Positions 23,801 through 37,890 of a stretch of DNA of 64,000 bases are shown in pieces. Both the position numbers and the translations under genes were made by a program. The DNA is from Bolinopsis microptera. Taxonomy: Eukaryota; Ctenophora; Tentaculata; Lobata; Bolinopsidae. The notes beneath the pieces were generated by a model. That model made no database searches. It was not told the origin of the DNA and saw nothing but the letters and a program-made list of their open reading frames with translations. How positions within the stretch are numbered: position 1 is the first letter of the stretch; each line of letters starts with the position of its first letter. The DNA lies in the NCBI RefSeq assembly GCF_026151205.1, contig NC_087072.1, positions 15,414,169-15,478,168 of the forward strand. Direction: 5' to 3'.

Positions 23801-24234
23801 TTAACTGTCTAGGTCATGAGTAGAACCGAAGGATCAAAATATATGTTGCTTGTTGGTCGTATTAACTATAAAACATCAATTTTGAGGGATAAGGAAGTGT
23901 TTATAGGTTCTAAAACCTAGCTAAATCGATTTTTCGTGCAATTTCAGGTCAGAAACAGTCATCAAAATGAGTTAATAAGAAGGTCGATTTCTCGGTTATT
24001 TTTGAGCTTTCGTTCAGAAAATGATTCGGGGTCCTCAAAGGGGGGTAACAAGAAGGCGTTACAAGTGTTACAAACCTTCTATAATTCAAAATATGTATCA
24101 CCTCCTCAGCCTGCTTAACATGTGCTGGACCTAAAATGTAAACAAACAATTATCACCTCCTCAGCCTGCTTAACATGTGCTCACTATTAATGTAAACAAA
24201 CAATTATCACCTCCCCGCCAGTATCCACATCTAT

Positions 24235-24764
24235 GAACATTGCTGAAATTATCTGTGTAAATTTGAAATTTTCCGAATAGTAATTTTCTTTCACCATTAT
24301 GTATTGATTACTTTTATGTGTACCTTTCTGTCACGGTTTAATTAATCGGGTGGCTATATTTTTGGGGTTTATAATATTCCGTTACAGTTTCGTATTGTTT
24401 GGGTTAGATAGTGATAATAAACAGAGTGTTATGAATTTGGTGTTTAAAGAAATTTGTTCTGATTTAATAATAATAAATACAACATTTATAAACCGCCTTA
24501 TAGCTAAATCATATAACTCGATATAATTTAATCCTGGAGATAAACTCCAGTGCTTTCTTAAGCGGCTCTTACATTAACTGAGCTTAGTTTAATTGAAAAT
24601 TAGACATGACAAGTTTGAATGAAGTATCCGGATGGGCATTTAGTTTAGAATAGGGTTAGGGCTAGGCATCATCAATCCTGTCCGGATAACATCCCGTGAA
24701 TATATTTTTTTAATTTGAAAATTCAATTAATCATTATACAAACTCCCCTCGGATGTCAAGAATC
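24235..24764. other. AT-rich spacer, no gene seen
   Basis: This follows the right end of the palindromic element. It contains no supported frame and no recognisable repeat. Confidence 0.5.
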
Positions 24765-25113
24765 GTGGGACTGTGTTAAGTTTCAAAATAAGATTAGAGG
24801 CTTTCAAAAAAGAGACTATTTTAAACGGATCTGTAAATGATAGTCATTTTTGGTATGTTTCGGACGAAGTATTAGGAAAGATCGAGGGATTAAATTATGC
24901 TACTAATAAAGAGAAGCACAATGAATATCTTGTGTGTAATCCTCATGTTGCTAAAAAACGCTTCATCAACTTATATAGTAGTGGAAAGTATGTAAATTAG
25001 ATTCATTTTAACTTGGTTGTTTAGGCCAATAGATTTAAGATAATTTTTAAACTTTAGTAGATATATTTTTGATGATGTTTGTGTCATTATATTTTGATTT
25101 GATTTATTTGATT
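24765..25113 (+). mobile_element. LINE C-terminal ORF tail, 3' UTR and (GATTT)n tail
   Basis: A frame ends at 24,998-25,000 after about 75 residues, with TVLSFKIRLEAFKKET near its start and NPHVAKKRFINLYSSGK near its end. Such an endpoint resembles reverse-transcriptase C-termini of invertebrate LINEs. About 110 bp of 3' sequence and a GATTT-type tail follow. The last 150 bp recur inverted at 10,466-10,612. The copy is strongly 5' truncated. Family name not determined. Confidence 0.65.
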
Positions 25114-25309
25114 TGATTTATATATATAAATCAAGCGTTACATTTCAGCCATGCAAAATTACAATGACATATTTTGATATACTAATTGATAAATGGTACT
25201 GCAATATAAGTTGCATAATGTTTGGCCGGATGACAACTAACGAGAAAAATAAACTTGATTACATAATAATTAATTCGGCTGAACCAACACATAGCTAGAG
25301 CCACATTAA

Positions 25310-26203
25310 CGTTGGGGCCGTCGAATATGTTTACTCAGTAGCAGTAACTAAAGACCTTGTGAGTTTGATCAACCAACAAGACCAGGATATCACCAAGCTG
25401 GACCTGGGCAAGATAAAAGAAAAGAAAGAAGAACTGAGGAAACAGAAAGAGGAGTTTCTCTCCCAAAGGTTCAAGGTGCTCTATAATGAGTCAGATCATC
25501 AACTTAAGAACCACCTAGACCAAGCAAGAGAGAAGGGAGCCTCAACATGGCTCTCAACACTACCACTGAAGGACCTCAACTATGTTCTGAACAGGCAGGA
25601 GTTCCAAGACAGCATACGCCTACGTTATGGTTGGAAGATCTAAGGAGTGCCCTCTAAATGTGCCTGCGGAAATGTAAACAGTATCTACCACGCCCTTGAC
25701 TGTAAACCAGGTGGATACGTTTCCATGCGCCACAATGCCATAAGAGACACTGCTGCTTTCTTCCTCCGAGAAGCAAAGTGTAAAGATGTAAGGATAGAAC
25801 CAGCATGGCACTCCTGACAGTCCAACCAAGCTCCTTCTCAAGGAAGACCAACACCCAGGATGAAGCCCGTCTTGATGTAGCAGCTGTTGGATTGTATGCA
25901 CCTTTTGAAAGAACATTCTATGACATCAGGGTCACACATCCTAACTGTGACACAAATACATTTAGGCCACTAGATAAGATCTGTAGAGATCATGAGAAAG
26001 AAAAGAAAGATTTGTATGAAGAGAGAGTACTTCAGTCGGAGAAGGGATCCTTTGTCCCTCTAGTCTTCACAACCTCTGGAGGTATGGGACCGCTCTTCAC
26101 AGTGTTTGTAGATCGTGTCTCTGAGATGATAGCTGACCACAAAAAGAAGCCAAGAGCCAAGTCAAAAATCATATCAGAACACGATTTAGATTCGATCTGT
26201 TAA
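25310..26203 (+). pseudogene. Broken copy of the retrotransposon C-terminal protein
   Basis: This is a relative of the 10.6-11.7 kb frame in the same orientation. Shared landmarks are REKGASTWLSTLPL, the zinc-type motif CACGNVNSIYHALDC, GGYVSMRHNAIRDT, EARLDVAA, FYDIRVTHPNC and FTTSGGM. The frame is interrupted by a stop near 25,640 and by another stop with a frameshift near 25,815-25,850. The last open part is 25,805-26,203. A short coding-like remnant continues past the stop to about 26,320, as in the other copy. It is not functional as it stands. Confidence 0.8.
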
Positions 26204-26399
26204 GAAGTACACTCATTGCACTGAGGGGAATCAGAGGAAGGTCAACAGCCCAGCATCTTGAACTGCAAGACGTATCCTTCAACCTCATCCCCCAGAAGAC
26301 AAGCTTTGAGGTCTCCTAGATTTGTTTATGTAAATTTTGTAGATATTTTACTGTACTATTTTATATTGTATACAATTTTACGGACGAAATGATCCCAGG

Positions 26400-26510
26400 G
26401 GGGACTCCCAACCCACCGCTTCGGCGGGTAGTTGATGCACCGATCACAAGCAAGAGCCACTTTGGTCTACTTGCTGTGAGGTGTCTCAGCTACATGGGTT
26501 GGGAGTCCAC
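26400..26510 (+). other. Structured, multi-hairpin segment at the retroelement 3' end
   Basis: GGACTCCCAACCCA near 26,401 pairs with TGGGTTGGGAGTCC near 26,497 as a perfect 14-bp outer stem. Enclosed are two further hairpins: CCGC, loop TTC-like, GCGG near 26,418, and CACAAGCAAG with CTTGCTGTG near 26,440-26,475. The result would be a branched RNA or DNA structure of about 110 nt. It lies 200 bp after the broken retroelement frame, so it may be part of its 3' untranslated region. No hammerhead core was found. Confidence 0.6.
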
Positions 26511-27129
26511 CCTTTTTTTTCTTTTTTTTAAAGAATAGGGTTCTAATCTTTACATTATATTATGTCACATATATGTGACAGTTAGGGGTCATTTACATGT
26601 TCTTTAATCAATTTGTTGGCATTTTAACCCTACCTCCCACCATTTGTTAAATCACTATCAGAGTGAAATTTTTAAATTGGTATTATTCTAGAGGATAAAA
26701 ACGAAAATTTTGATTGGGTAATCAACAGCCAGACAGCATGTATCACATCAACTAATGCATTACAAGATAGAGTTTTTGTTCTAGCTAGACAACAGGTACC
26801 ACAATACGTGGTCTGGTCTTTGATCGTAGCTAAACGATGATATTAAACATTATACTGAACTTGTCAATTCATGCTAAGATCTTGCAAACTATCCAATTTT
26901 AGACTCTACATAAGTTTGGTTTTTAAAGGAGCACTTATTTATTTTTGAATTGTGTTATTTAAGTGTTCAATATGAATTTAGATAGTAATGGAGGGTCGTC
27001 CATCTTGCAGTCAACATAAACACTCTGATCAATGTTGGATAAAATAACTTTCAATATTTAAGATATGTTAAAACACACACAAAAGAACAAAATGTACATT
27101 AATGCTGGCCCTGTCGATGAAAACTCAGT

Positions 27130-29818
27130 AGACTGACCTGAATTTTCACTTTTTCGTCCGATCATCTTGGAAAGTTTTTTGTACATCCCCATAGACGTAA
27201 ATAGTAACCAAAAAAATTATTTTTGAAAAATTCGGAAATTTAGGTGTGCCCCAAGCCGTTTCCATGACAACCGCGCTCGCGAACCTCAGAAATCTGGAAA
27301 AATTCGATATCTCAGGACCCATTGCACCTACAGAGCTAAAATTAGGCTTAAAAGATGCGGAATCAGCACATTTATATGAGACTTATTAATAAACATATAG
27401 CCTAAAGTGCTCACTTTCGTCAAAAATTGCAAAAAACACATTTTTTGTACATTTCCATGGCAACCGCGCCCTAAAATTTGGATGTGCATCTCTATTTTTC
27501 AGTCAAACTATGAACAGCTCAGAACTACAGGGGGATAACTACAGGGGGAGAACTAGAGGGGAGAGAACAGCTCAGTACTACACCTGAGGAAGAACTACAG
27601 GAGGGAGAACAGCTCAGAACTACAGGGGGGGGGGGGGGGGGGAGAGAACTACAGGGGAGAGAACATCTCAGAAGAACTACAAGGGGAGAACAGCTCAGAA
27701 CTACAGGAGGGAGAACTACAGGGGGAGAACAGCTCAGAACTACAGGAGGGAGAACTACAGGGGGAGAACGGCTCAGAACTACAGGAGGGAGAACTACAGG
27801 GGAGAGAACAGCTCAGAACTACAGGGGGAGAACAGCTCAGAACTACAGGGTGGGAGAATTACAGGGTAGAGAACAGCTCAGAACTACAGGGGGAGAACAG
27901 CTCAGAACTACAGGAGGGAGAACTACAGGGGGAGAACAGCTCAGAACTACAGGGTGGGAGAACTACAGGGGGAGAACAGTTCAGAACTACAGGAGGGAGA
28001 AATACAGGGGAGAGAACAGCTCAGAACTACAGATTACAGGGGGAGCACTACAGCGGAGGGAACAGCTCAGAACTACAGGGTGGGAGAACTACAGGGGGGA
28101 GAACAACTCAGAACTACAGGAGGAAGCACTACAGGGGGAGAACAGCTCAGAACTACAGGAGGGAGAACTATAGGGGCAGAACAGCTCAGAACTACAGGAT
28201 GGGAGAACTACAGGGGGAGAACAGCTCAGAGGAACTACAGGGGAGAGAACAGCTCAGAAGAACTACGGGGGAGAGAACAGCTCAGAAGAACTACAAGGGA
28301 GAACAGCTCAGAACTACAGGAGGAAGAACTACAGGGGGAGAACAGCTCAGAACTACAGGGTGGGAGAACTACAGGGGGAGAATAGCTCAGAAGAACTACA
28401 GGGGAGAGAACAGCTCAGAACTACAGGGGGGAGAACAACAGGGGAGAGAACAGCTCAGAAGAACTACAGGGGAAGAACAGCTCAGAACTACAGGGGAAGA
28501 ACAGCTCAGAACTACAGGAGGAAGAACTACAGGGGGAGAACAGCTCAGAACTACAGGGGGAGCACTACAGCGGAGAGAACAGCTCAGAAGTACAGGAGGG
28601 AGATCTACGGGGGAGGGGGAACTACAGGGGGAACATCTCAGAACTACAGGAGGAAGAACTACAGGGGGAGAACTGCTCAGAACTACAGGGGGAGCACTAC
28701 AGCGGAGAGAACAGCTCAGAAGTACAGGAGGGAGATCTACGGGGGAGGGGGGAACTACATGGTGGAACAGCTCAGAAGAAACTACAGGGAGGGGGGAGAA
28801 TAGCTCAAAAGAACTACATGGGGAGTGAACAGCTCAGAACTACAGGAGGAAGAACTACAGGGGGAGAACAGCTCAGAACTACAGGGGGAGAACTACAGGG
28901 GGAGAACGGCTCAGAACTACAGGAGGGAGAACTACAGGGGAGAGAACAGCTCAGAACTGCAGGGGGAGCACTACAGGGGAGAGAACAGCTCAGAACTACA
29001 GGGAGGGAGAACTACAGGGGAGGGGTAACTACAGGGGGAACAGCTCAGAACTTCATGGGGGAACAGCTCAGAAGAAACTACAGGGAGGGGGGAGAATAGC
29101 TCAAAAGAACTACAGGGGGAGAACAGCTCAAAAGAACTACATGGAGAGAGAACAGCTCAGAACTACAGGGGGTGAATTACAGGGGGAGCAGCTCAGAAGT
29201 ACTATGGGGGGAGACTTACAGGGGAGAGAACAGCTCAGAACTACAGGGAGAGAACAGCTCAGAACTACAGGAGGGAGAACTACAGAGGAGGGGGAGAACT
29301 ACATGGGGAACAGCTCAGAATTATGTAGTTCTAAGCTGTTCTCCCTCCTGTAGTTCTTCCTCAGGTGTAGTACTGAGCTGTTCTCTCCCCTCTAGTTCTC
29401 CCCCTGTAGTAATCCCCCTGTAGTTCTGAGCTGTTCATAGTTTGACTGAAAAATAGAGATGCACATCCAAATTTTAGGGCGCGGTTGCCATGGAAATGTA
29501 CAAAAAATGTGTTTTTTGCAATTTTTGACGAAAGTGAGCACTTTAGGCTATATGTTTATTAATAAGTCTCATATAAATGTGCTGATTCCGCATCTTTTAA
29601 GCCTAATTTTAGCTCTGTAGGTGCAATGGGTCCTGAGATATCGAATTTTTCCAGATTTCTGAGGTTCGCGAGCGCGGTTGTCATGGAAACGGCTTGGGGC
29701 ACACCTAAATTTCCGAATTTTTCAAAAATAATTTTTTTGGTTACTATTTACGTCTATGGGGATGTACAAAAAACTTTCCAAGATGATCGGACGAAAAAGT
29801 GAAAATTCAGGTCAGTCT
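27130..29818. mobile_element. Palindromic element with minisatellite loop
   Basis: The ends AGACTGACCTGAATTTTC (27,130) and its complement (to 29,818) open nearly perfect inverted arms of about 490 bp (27,130-27,621 and 29,324-29,818). Between them is a 1.7-kb tandem array. Arms include words such as TTTTTCGTCCGATCATC and a stretch with GTTTCCATGACAACCGCGC. No transposase is present. High arm identity indicates a young insertion or gene conversion between arms. No clear target duplication was found at the immediate edges. Confidence 0.85.
27510..29440. repeat. Minisatellite, unit about 24 bp (GAACTACAGGGGGAGAACAG type)
   Basis: Some seventy units, with variants of 12-36 bp, share the words GAACAGCTCAGAACTACAGG and GGGAGAACTACAGG. 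Long open frames across it (repeats of residues such as GENSSELQ) only reflect the absence of stops in the unit. The last 110 bp run in inverted orientation as part of the right palindrome arm. A poly-G run lies near 27,627. Confidence 0.95.
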
Positions 29819-31925
29819 TTCATTGAAAAGCTATAGTGAAATCATTGGATCTCATTAATGCTGGCCTTGTCAATGACGGGCTATGAAGAAATCGTACTTC
29901 CCATATCCTCACTGCCTCAGCTTTCCCTCGGATGCCTGATTCTGTCTGTTAACTACCTATTTTGTGTGTAACGTAGTAAATGATCCTGTTATGCTGTTGT
30001 GAATTTCATTATGAATTAAGGGTTTGTAAAGATATGTCTTGTAATTTTATTTCAAATAAATCATCCTAACCTTGTGAGTTCACTGAACAATTTAAAATTA
30101 AATAAACACATGAACAAGATAATTTAGAAATAGATGTATTCCTTTGCCAACCAAACTTCTGTTGAGTCTAAGATATTCTAAGACATGACATTGTGCAAGA
30201 CCTCAACTTATGTTGACAAGTTCAGTAATGTTTCAATCACGTAATAGTTACTTGTTGTCTAGCTAGGATCAAGGATTACATCTCATATTGCGCCACACAA
30301 CACAGTCTTTGGTCCTAGCTAGATGGCACATAGCGCATCTCGAAATCGATCACGTGACGCATTACATGCCATCTAGCTAGTGTCTTAGCGAGGTTATGAT
30401 AATCTGCCTTGCTTGTTTAATGATGTGATTTTGTGATCTGGGTTGGTCCAGTTTGCCTTATGTTCAGTTAACCAAATTTTTTATTGCTGATCTGGTCAAG
30501 TCTTGTTAGAAAATGATGGTTATCTGGTCAGCTCCCAATAATCGTTGATCCTGAGCTTATCACAGGGGCACCATTTGAAGATAGCTTTGCAGCTGCTTGA
30601 TTAGTGACCATATGTTCAACACAGTCTGACAGCCTCCATCACACCTTCTTAAACCCATCAGCAAAGTTTTTTACCAATTGGTCATTGGAGAAAAATTCAG
30701 TCAAAACTGTGAAATATTTGTCCACGACATTTCATTGTCAATTTTTGACAAAAAAGGGGCACTATAATTTTTCCATTTCGTTATGTTTTCTACGGTAATC
30801 CAATTTCCAGTTACAGTTTTTAGCCATCCAAAGTTAAATGACTAATGGTCACTGTGAAATTTCGGTTAAGGAAATATCATATTTGGATAAAGTACAGAAA
30901 GGGAAAATATGACTTTCAATTTTGTAATGCTTTCTCTAGATGTTTTGTTGGGCCGGAATCAACTTTGAGACTTTCCTTAATTATCTCTTACTTGACTGAC
31001 TTATCAGTCATTGAACGAAAATTCAGTCAAAAATGTGTCTGTTTTTGAGATATAGATGCTAATATATATATTTGTGGTTTGATAACTTATTTACGTGAGA
31101 AACAACTACATACCACGTTGTCACAAGCCCGCTAAAGATTAACTTTTAAGCACAGCTTCGATAAAACCATGCATCTAAAATCCGGAAACAGATTTTAAGA
31201 TGTTGTATTTTTAACCAAGAAAGGTTCGACACCTTTTGAAAATTTCCAGAGGTTTGGTAGTCCAACAATTTTGGTCCACAGTTTGGTGTTCCACTATACG
31301 TTCTAGAACAAGTTTCTGTTGCTAACGGAAGAATGAGGGGAACAAAGACTTGGCTGTAATTAGCTGAGACACAAAGTTCTCTCGCTTTATACTTTATGCA
31401 CGATGCTGGAGCTTGTAACAGTTGTTGTAAGAGGTCAAACACGTTACTTCCCAAGCACAGTACTTTTGTCGACCAATTCTACTTGCCTCAATTTTAGGCT
31501 TTCGGCAAGCACCATCAGAACTTTAACGTAGATGCATTGTGTGTTACTATTGAGTAATAAAGTGAATCACCACCACTGGGCACTGCGTTTAATTTCCAGT
31601 ATAGTTCTCGACTGTTTCTGCTTCATTTACTAAATTTTGATAATTGATAAACAGTAGTTGCATGTTTAGTTCTTTTTGTTGTAGAAAGTATCAAAGTGTG
31701 GCTTAATCATATTAAGCAATAAGCAATATTGTAAAAAATGCAAGTTATTATAACTAATCTGATTTGCTCAGTCGTCAGTTGTCGATGTTTTGATTGTCGG
31801 CTGTTACATATTATATAGTTATAACTCATTATCAAATCTTAAAATGTTGCCGATACAGAATGCTATTTTATGGCTCATGAAAATGGTTGCTACGATCAAG
31901 TCCATGGTAAAACGAGCTGATAATC
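29819..31925. other. Non-coding DNA between the palindrome and the FBXW2-like gene
   Basis: No supported gene. It contains the right arm of the older inverted repeat (to about 30,290) and a perfect 14-bp inverted repeat CTAGCTAGATGGCA (30,315-30,328) with its complement (30,367-30,380), a possible small hairpin or terminal repeat pair. The rest is AT-rich. The 5' part of the F-box gene's transcript probably begins near the right end. Confidence 0.5.
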
Positions 31926-35510
<3,585 letters not shown>

Positions 35511-36639
35511 ATGAATTTCTGTAAGTCAGCGTTGAAGTTATGTGATTAAGATTGAAAATTTATGCAGATTTGTAACGTGTCGATTTTTGTTTCCAAACTT
35601 TTAACTGTTTTTAAATTATGTGGTCGTTATTATATATTATGGAACTGAACTTGTAAATATTGTAACTTGTATACTTGTAAGATTTTATTCTGGGATTATA
35701 ATTTTACTCATGGTTTAACTTACAACTTGTTTTACTATCAAAAAAACAGAAATTTACGATCGCCATTCACCTCTAGCATAGGGTATGTTTTTTAGAAACG
35801 GACTTTATCTCCAAAATTTTGAATTGGGAGCCTGAGCTAGATTAGAGACCCTGGACATTTTTAGATAAATAAAATGTTATTTCAGATCATCAAATCACTT
35901 TCCATTGCTATTAGAAATCAGTAAATATCAAAGGTACAGACTTTTATGGATTTGGTGGATCACAATTTGGGTAACGGTGATGTGCTGATCTGTACAACTC
36001 CCTGGTATTTAGCTAACTTGCCTTCTTAACAATAACGACTAAACTGAAGCTCATTTCAGAGCTGAGAATGTCTCAGTAATATCAACTTATCTCTTTACTG
36101 AACATCAATCCGAGGCCGTAGTCCCATATTGTACCATTTAGATTATAGCCCTAGCTAATGTTGCTATGTTCTAACTATAAGTTGAGCTTAACGAGCTACC
36201 CTAATGGTTATTAATTTCCGTTTCCTATGAAACATGCACCACGATTGAAAAGATAGGGTCTCAACGCAAGGATCTGTGTAATTACTATCCATATTGTACA
36301 GGGGGCCGGGGAGGCCGGGGGGAGGGCAAAATTCAGTACACATACGCGTTGGGGCTTATTTCTCAGTCGCTGTCCACTGAGTGCCATATTGAAATATTTC
36401 TATCTGGTATGATCATGACTTGCTATTATAACTTATTTGAAGAATGCATCAAATTAAATAATATCGATGTTCATTTTTCCTAATGAACTGTCATTCTCGG
36501 GTTTTTTAAATGTACACATGTCCTGAAAAAAAGGAAACTCTAGCTTCTCAGATAACCGATATATCAAGCAGAAAGAGTTTATTCATTACGATTTACGTGG
36601 AATCAGGTGATTGGGTTGAGGCTAGATCCGCACTATGGG
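35511..36639. other. 3' UTR of the FBXW2-like gene and intergenic DNA
   Basis: A polyadenylation signal AATAAA lies at 35,868-35,873, about 360 bp after the stop codon. Beyond it no gene is seen. A G-rich stretch lies at about 36,301-36,326. Confidence 0.55.
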
Positions 36640-37449
36640 CAGTGGCGTAACGTTGCCTGTTGGCGCCCCTGCTGAAAAAGCGCCCCCTGTTGGCGCCCTC
36701 TCCCCTCTTAAAGTAGAAACGTAAAGTTGAACAAATTAGGTTATTTCAGAGGATACGCTGGCAAAAGCTCTAAAAGGTGTGTTTTTAGAGCAAAACGCAC
36801 AGCTTTGCTAGTACATTAGTTAAGTTTTTCACAATTGTCCCACATTCAAACGACGATTTGGCGCCCCCCCCCCCCCCCCTAAGATGGCGCTCCTACCCCG
36901 CACAGCGGGTTCGCGTCGGCGGGGGAACCGGACACGAGGGCGGATAACACAAGGGCGGTAGACACAATACTACAATAGCGCAGAACACGAGGGTGAATCA
37001 CCCAGATTTAAACGAGCCTTAAATATCTCAGCGAACTCAGCAGCAGGTTTTGGGGTTTGGTAACGTGCTAAGACCAATCAAACACTACCTAGATGTTCAT
37101 GTGACAAACTTGGCCTTCAAAATATCGCAGTCGCTGACGCTACGGTTACCTGGGTTTAGATCAGGGGTAGTACGTACCAAAACTGGTATTTACTTTGGGT
37201 AGACGAATTTCACTGAGGTGTGTTCACTCAATTTCAAACCATCAATCCTCTCAGTTAAAACGACCATCATTTAGGACGGTTTTTGTTCCGCCTTCGTGTT
37301 CATACTAAAATGAATCATGTGATTCGGCCTCGTGTCCACCTTTTTAATAAAGTAACGCCCTTGTGTCCTACGCCGGCCTCGTGTCCTCCGCTCTTGCGTC
37401 TACCGCCCTTGTTTCTTATACCCCGGCGGGGCTCTTCTTTACGCCACTG
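36640..37449. mobile_element. Non-autonomous hAT-like element with 8-bp target duplication
   Basis: The element starts CAGTGGCGTAA and ends TTACGCCACTG, flanked on both sides by the identical 8-bp word ACTATGGG (36,632-36,639 and 37,450-37,457). An 8-bp target duplication and CAGTG-type ends are hallmarks of the hAT superfamily. The 810-bp interior has no transposase frame. It carries a poly-C run near 36,866 and words such as ACACGAGGGCGG that recur inverted near the right end (CCTCGTGTCC). It lies between two host genes. Confidence 0.9.
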
Positions 37450-37890
37450 ACTATGGGAATCGTGTAGAAAGCCCACTTACAGTATTATATCCTAGCACGC
37501 TGTCACATAATTACCCAATCAATTTTGCTAACGAGACAAACAAATCGCTTGATAAATTAGTTATTTTAATTCTGTTTCGGTTCAATTTTTAGGTCATATA
37601 TCCCACATTCAATGATCTATTGTAATATATTAAAATGAAGTTTCTAGCATATTCGCAAACACGAGTATAAGCAATTCAATGTTGACTGGGTGTGGCCTCT
37701 AAAAATCGAATCTAAAAACTTAGGCGACGGAATCCTCGAATGAGTAGTTACTAGTTACAGTATACCATCTGCAAATTTACAGGATTCAAATATGAAGCAT
37801 GGTTACGTTATAAGACCCCCCCTGTATCATACAGAATTACAGTTTTTCATTTTTCATCTCCTTTATATAGCTATAAGCAATCAGTAAACC

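Larger units (their letters stand above)
12363..24234. mobile_element. Giant palindromic (foldback-type) DNA element with two nested insertions
   Basis: The outer ends are inverted: ATAGATGTGGATACTGGCG at 12,363 returns as its complement ending at 24,234. Inverted similarity continues inward for about 1.3 kb per arm. The left arm is 12,363-13,359 plus 18,843 to about 19,175. The right arm is about 19,840-21,146 plus 23,801-24,234. Each arm is split by a different insertion that the other arm lacks. Without them the element is about 3.7 kb with a loop of roughly 0.66 kb. Near both ends a unit of about 60 bp (GAGGAGGTGATAATTG, then GCACATGTTAAGCAGGCT) is tandemly repeated. No transposase was found in the loop. 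Flanks GGACA and GAACA could be an imperfect target duplication, so superfamily is undetermined. Confidence 0.85.
26740..30290. repeat. Older, diverged inverted repeat enclosing the 27.1-29.8 kb palindrome
   Basis: The complement of about 26,745-26,930 resembles 30,150-30,290. Shared words in order are CCAAACTT, GAGTCTA, TTGACAAGTTCAGTA, ATGTTT and TTGTCTAGCTAG. The match is clearly worn compared with the inner palindrome. A 23-bp imperfect direct repeat (ATTAATGCTGGCC-TGTC-ATGA) also lies just outside the inner element at 27,097 and 29,855. Together they suggest an older host element into which the inner one inserted. Confidence 0.55.

Noticed and set aside
12358-24239. GGACA/GAACA as target duplication of the giant palindrome
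   Set aside because: There is one mismatch in five bases and the exact termini are uncertain, so this is not strong enough to name a superfamily.
26395-26510. Hammerhead or HDV-like ribozyme
   Set aside because: No CTGATGA...GAAA hammerhead core and no HDV-type nested order of stems could be fitted. Only the plain stem structure is supported.
27850-29423. Several plus-strand frames of 60-209 codons with repeats such as GENSSELQ
   Set aside because: They arise because the 24-bp minisatellite unit lacks stops. Three overlapping frames are equally open, and there is no conserved domain.
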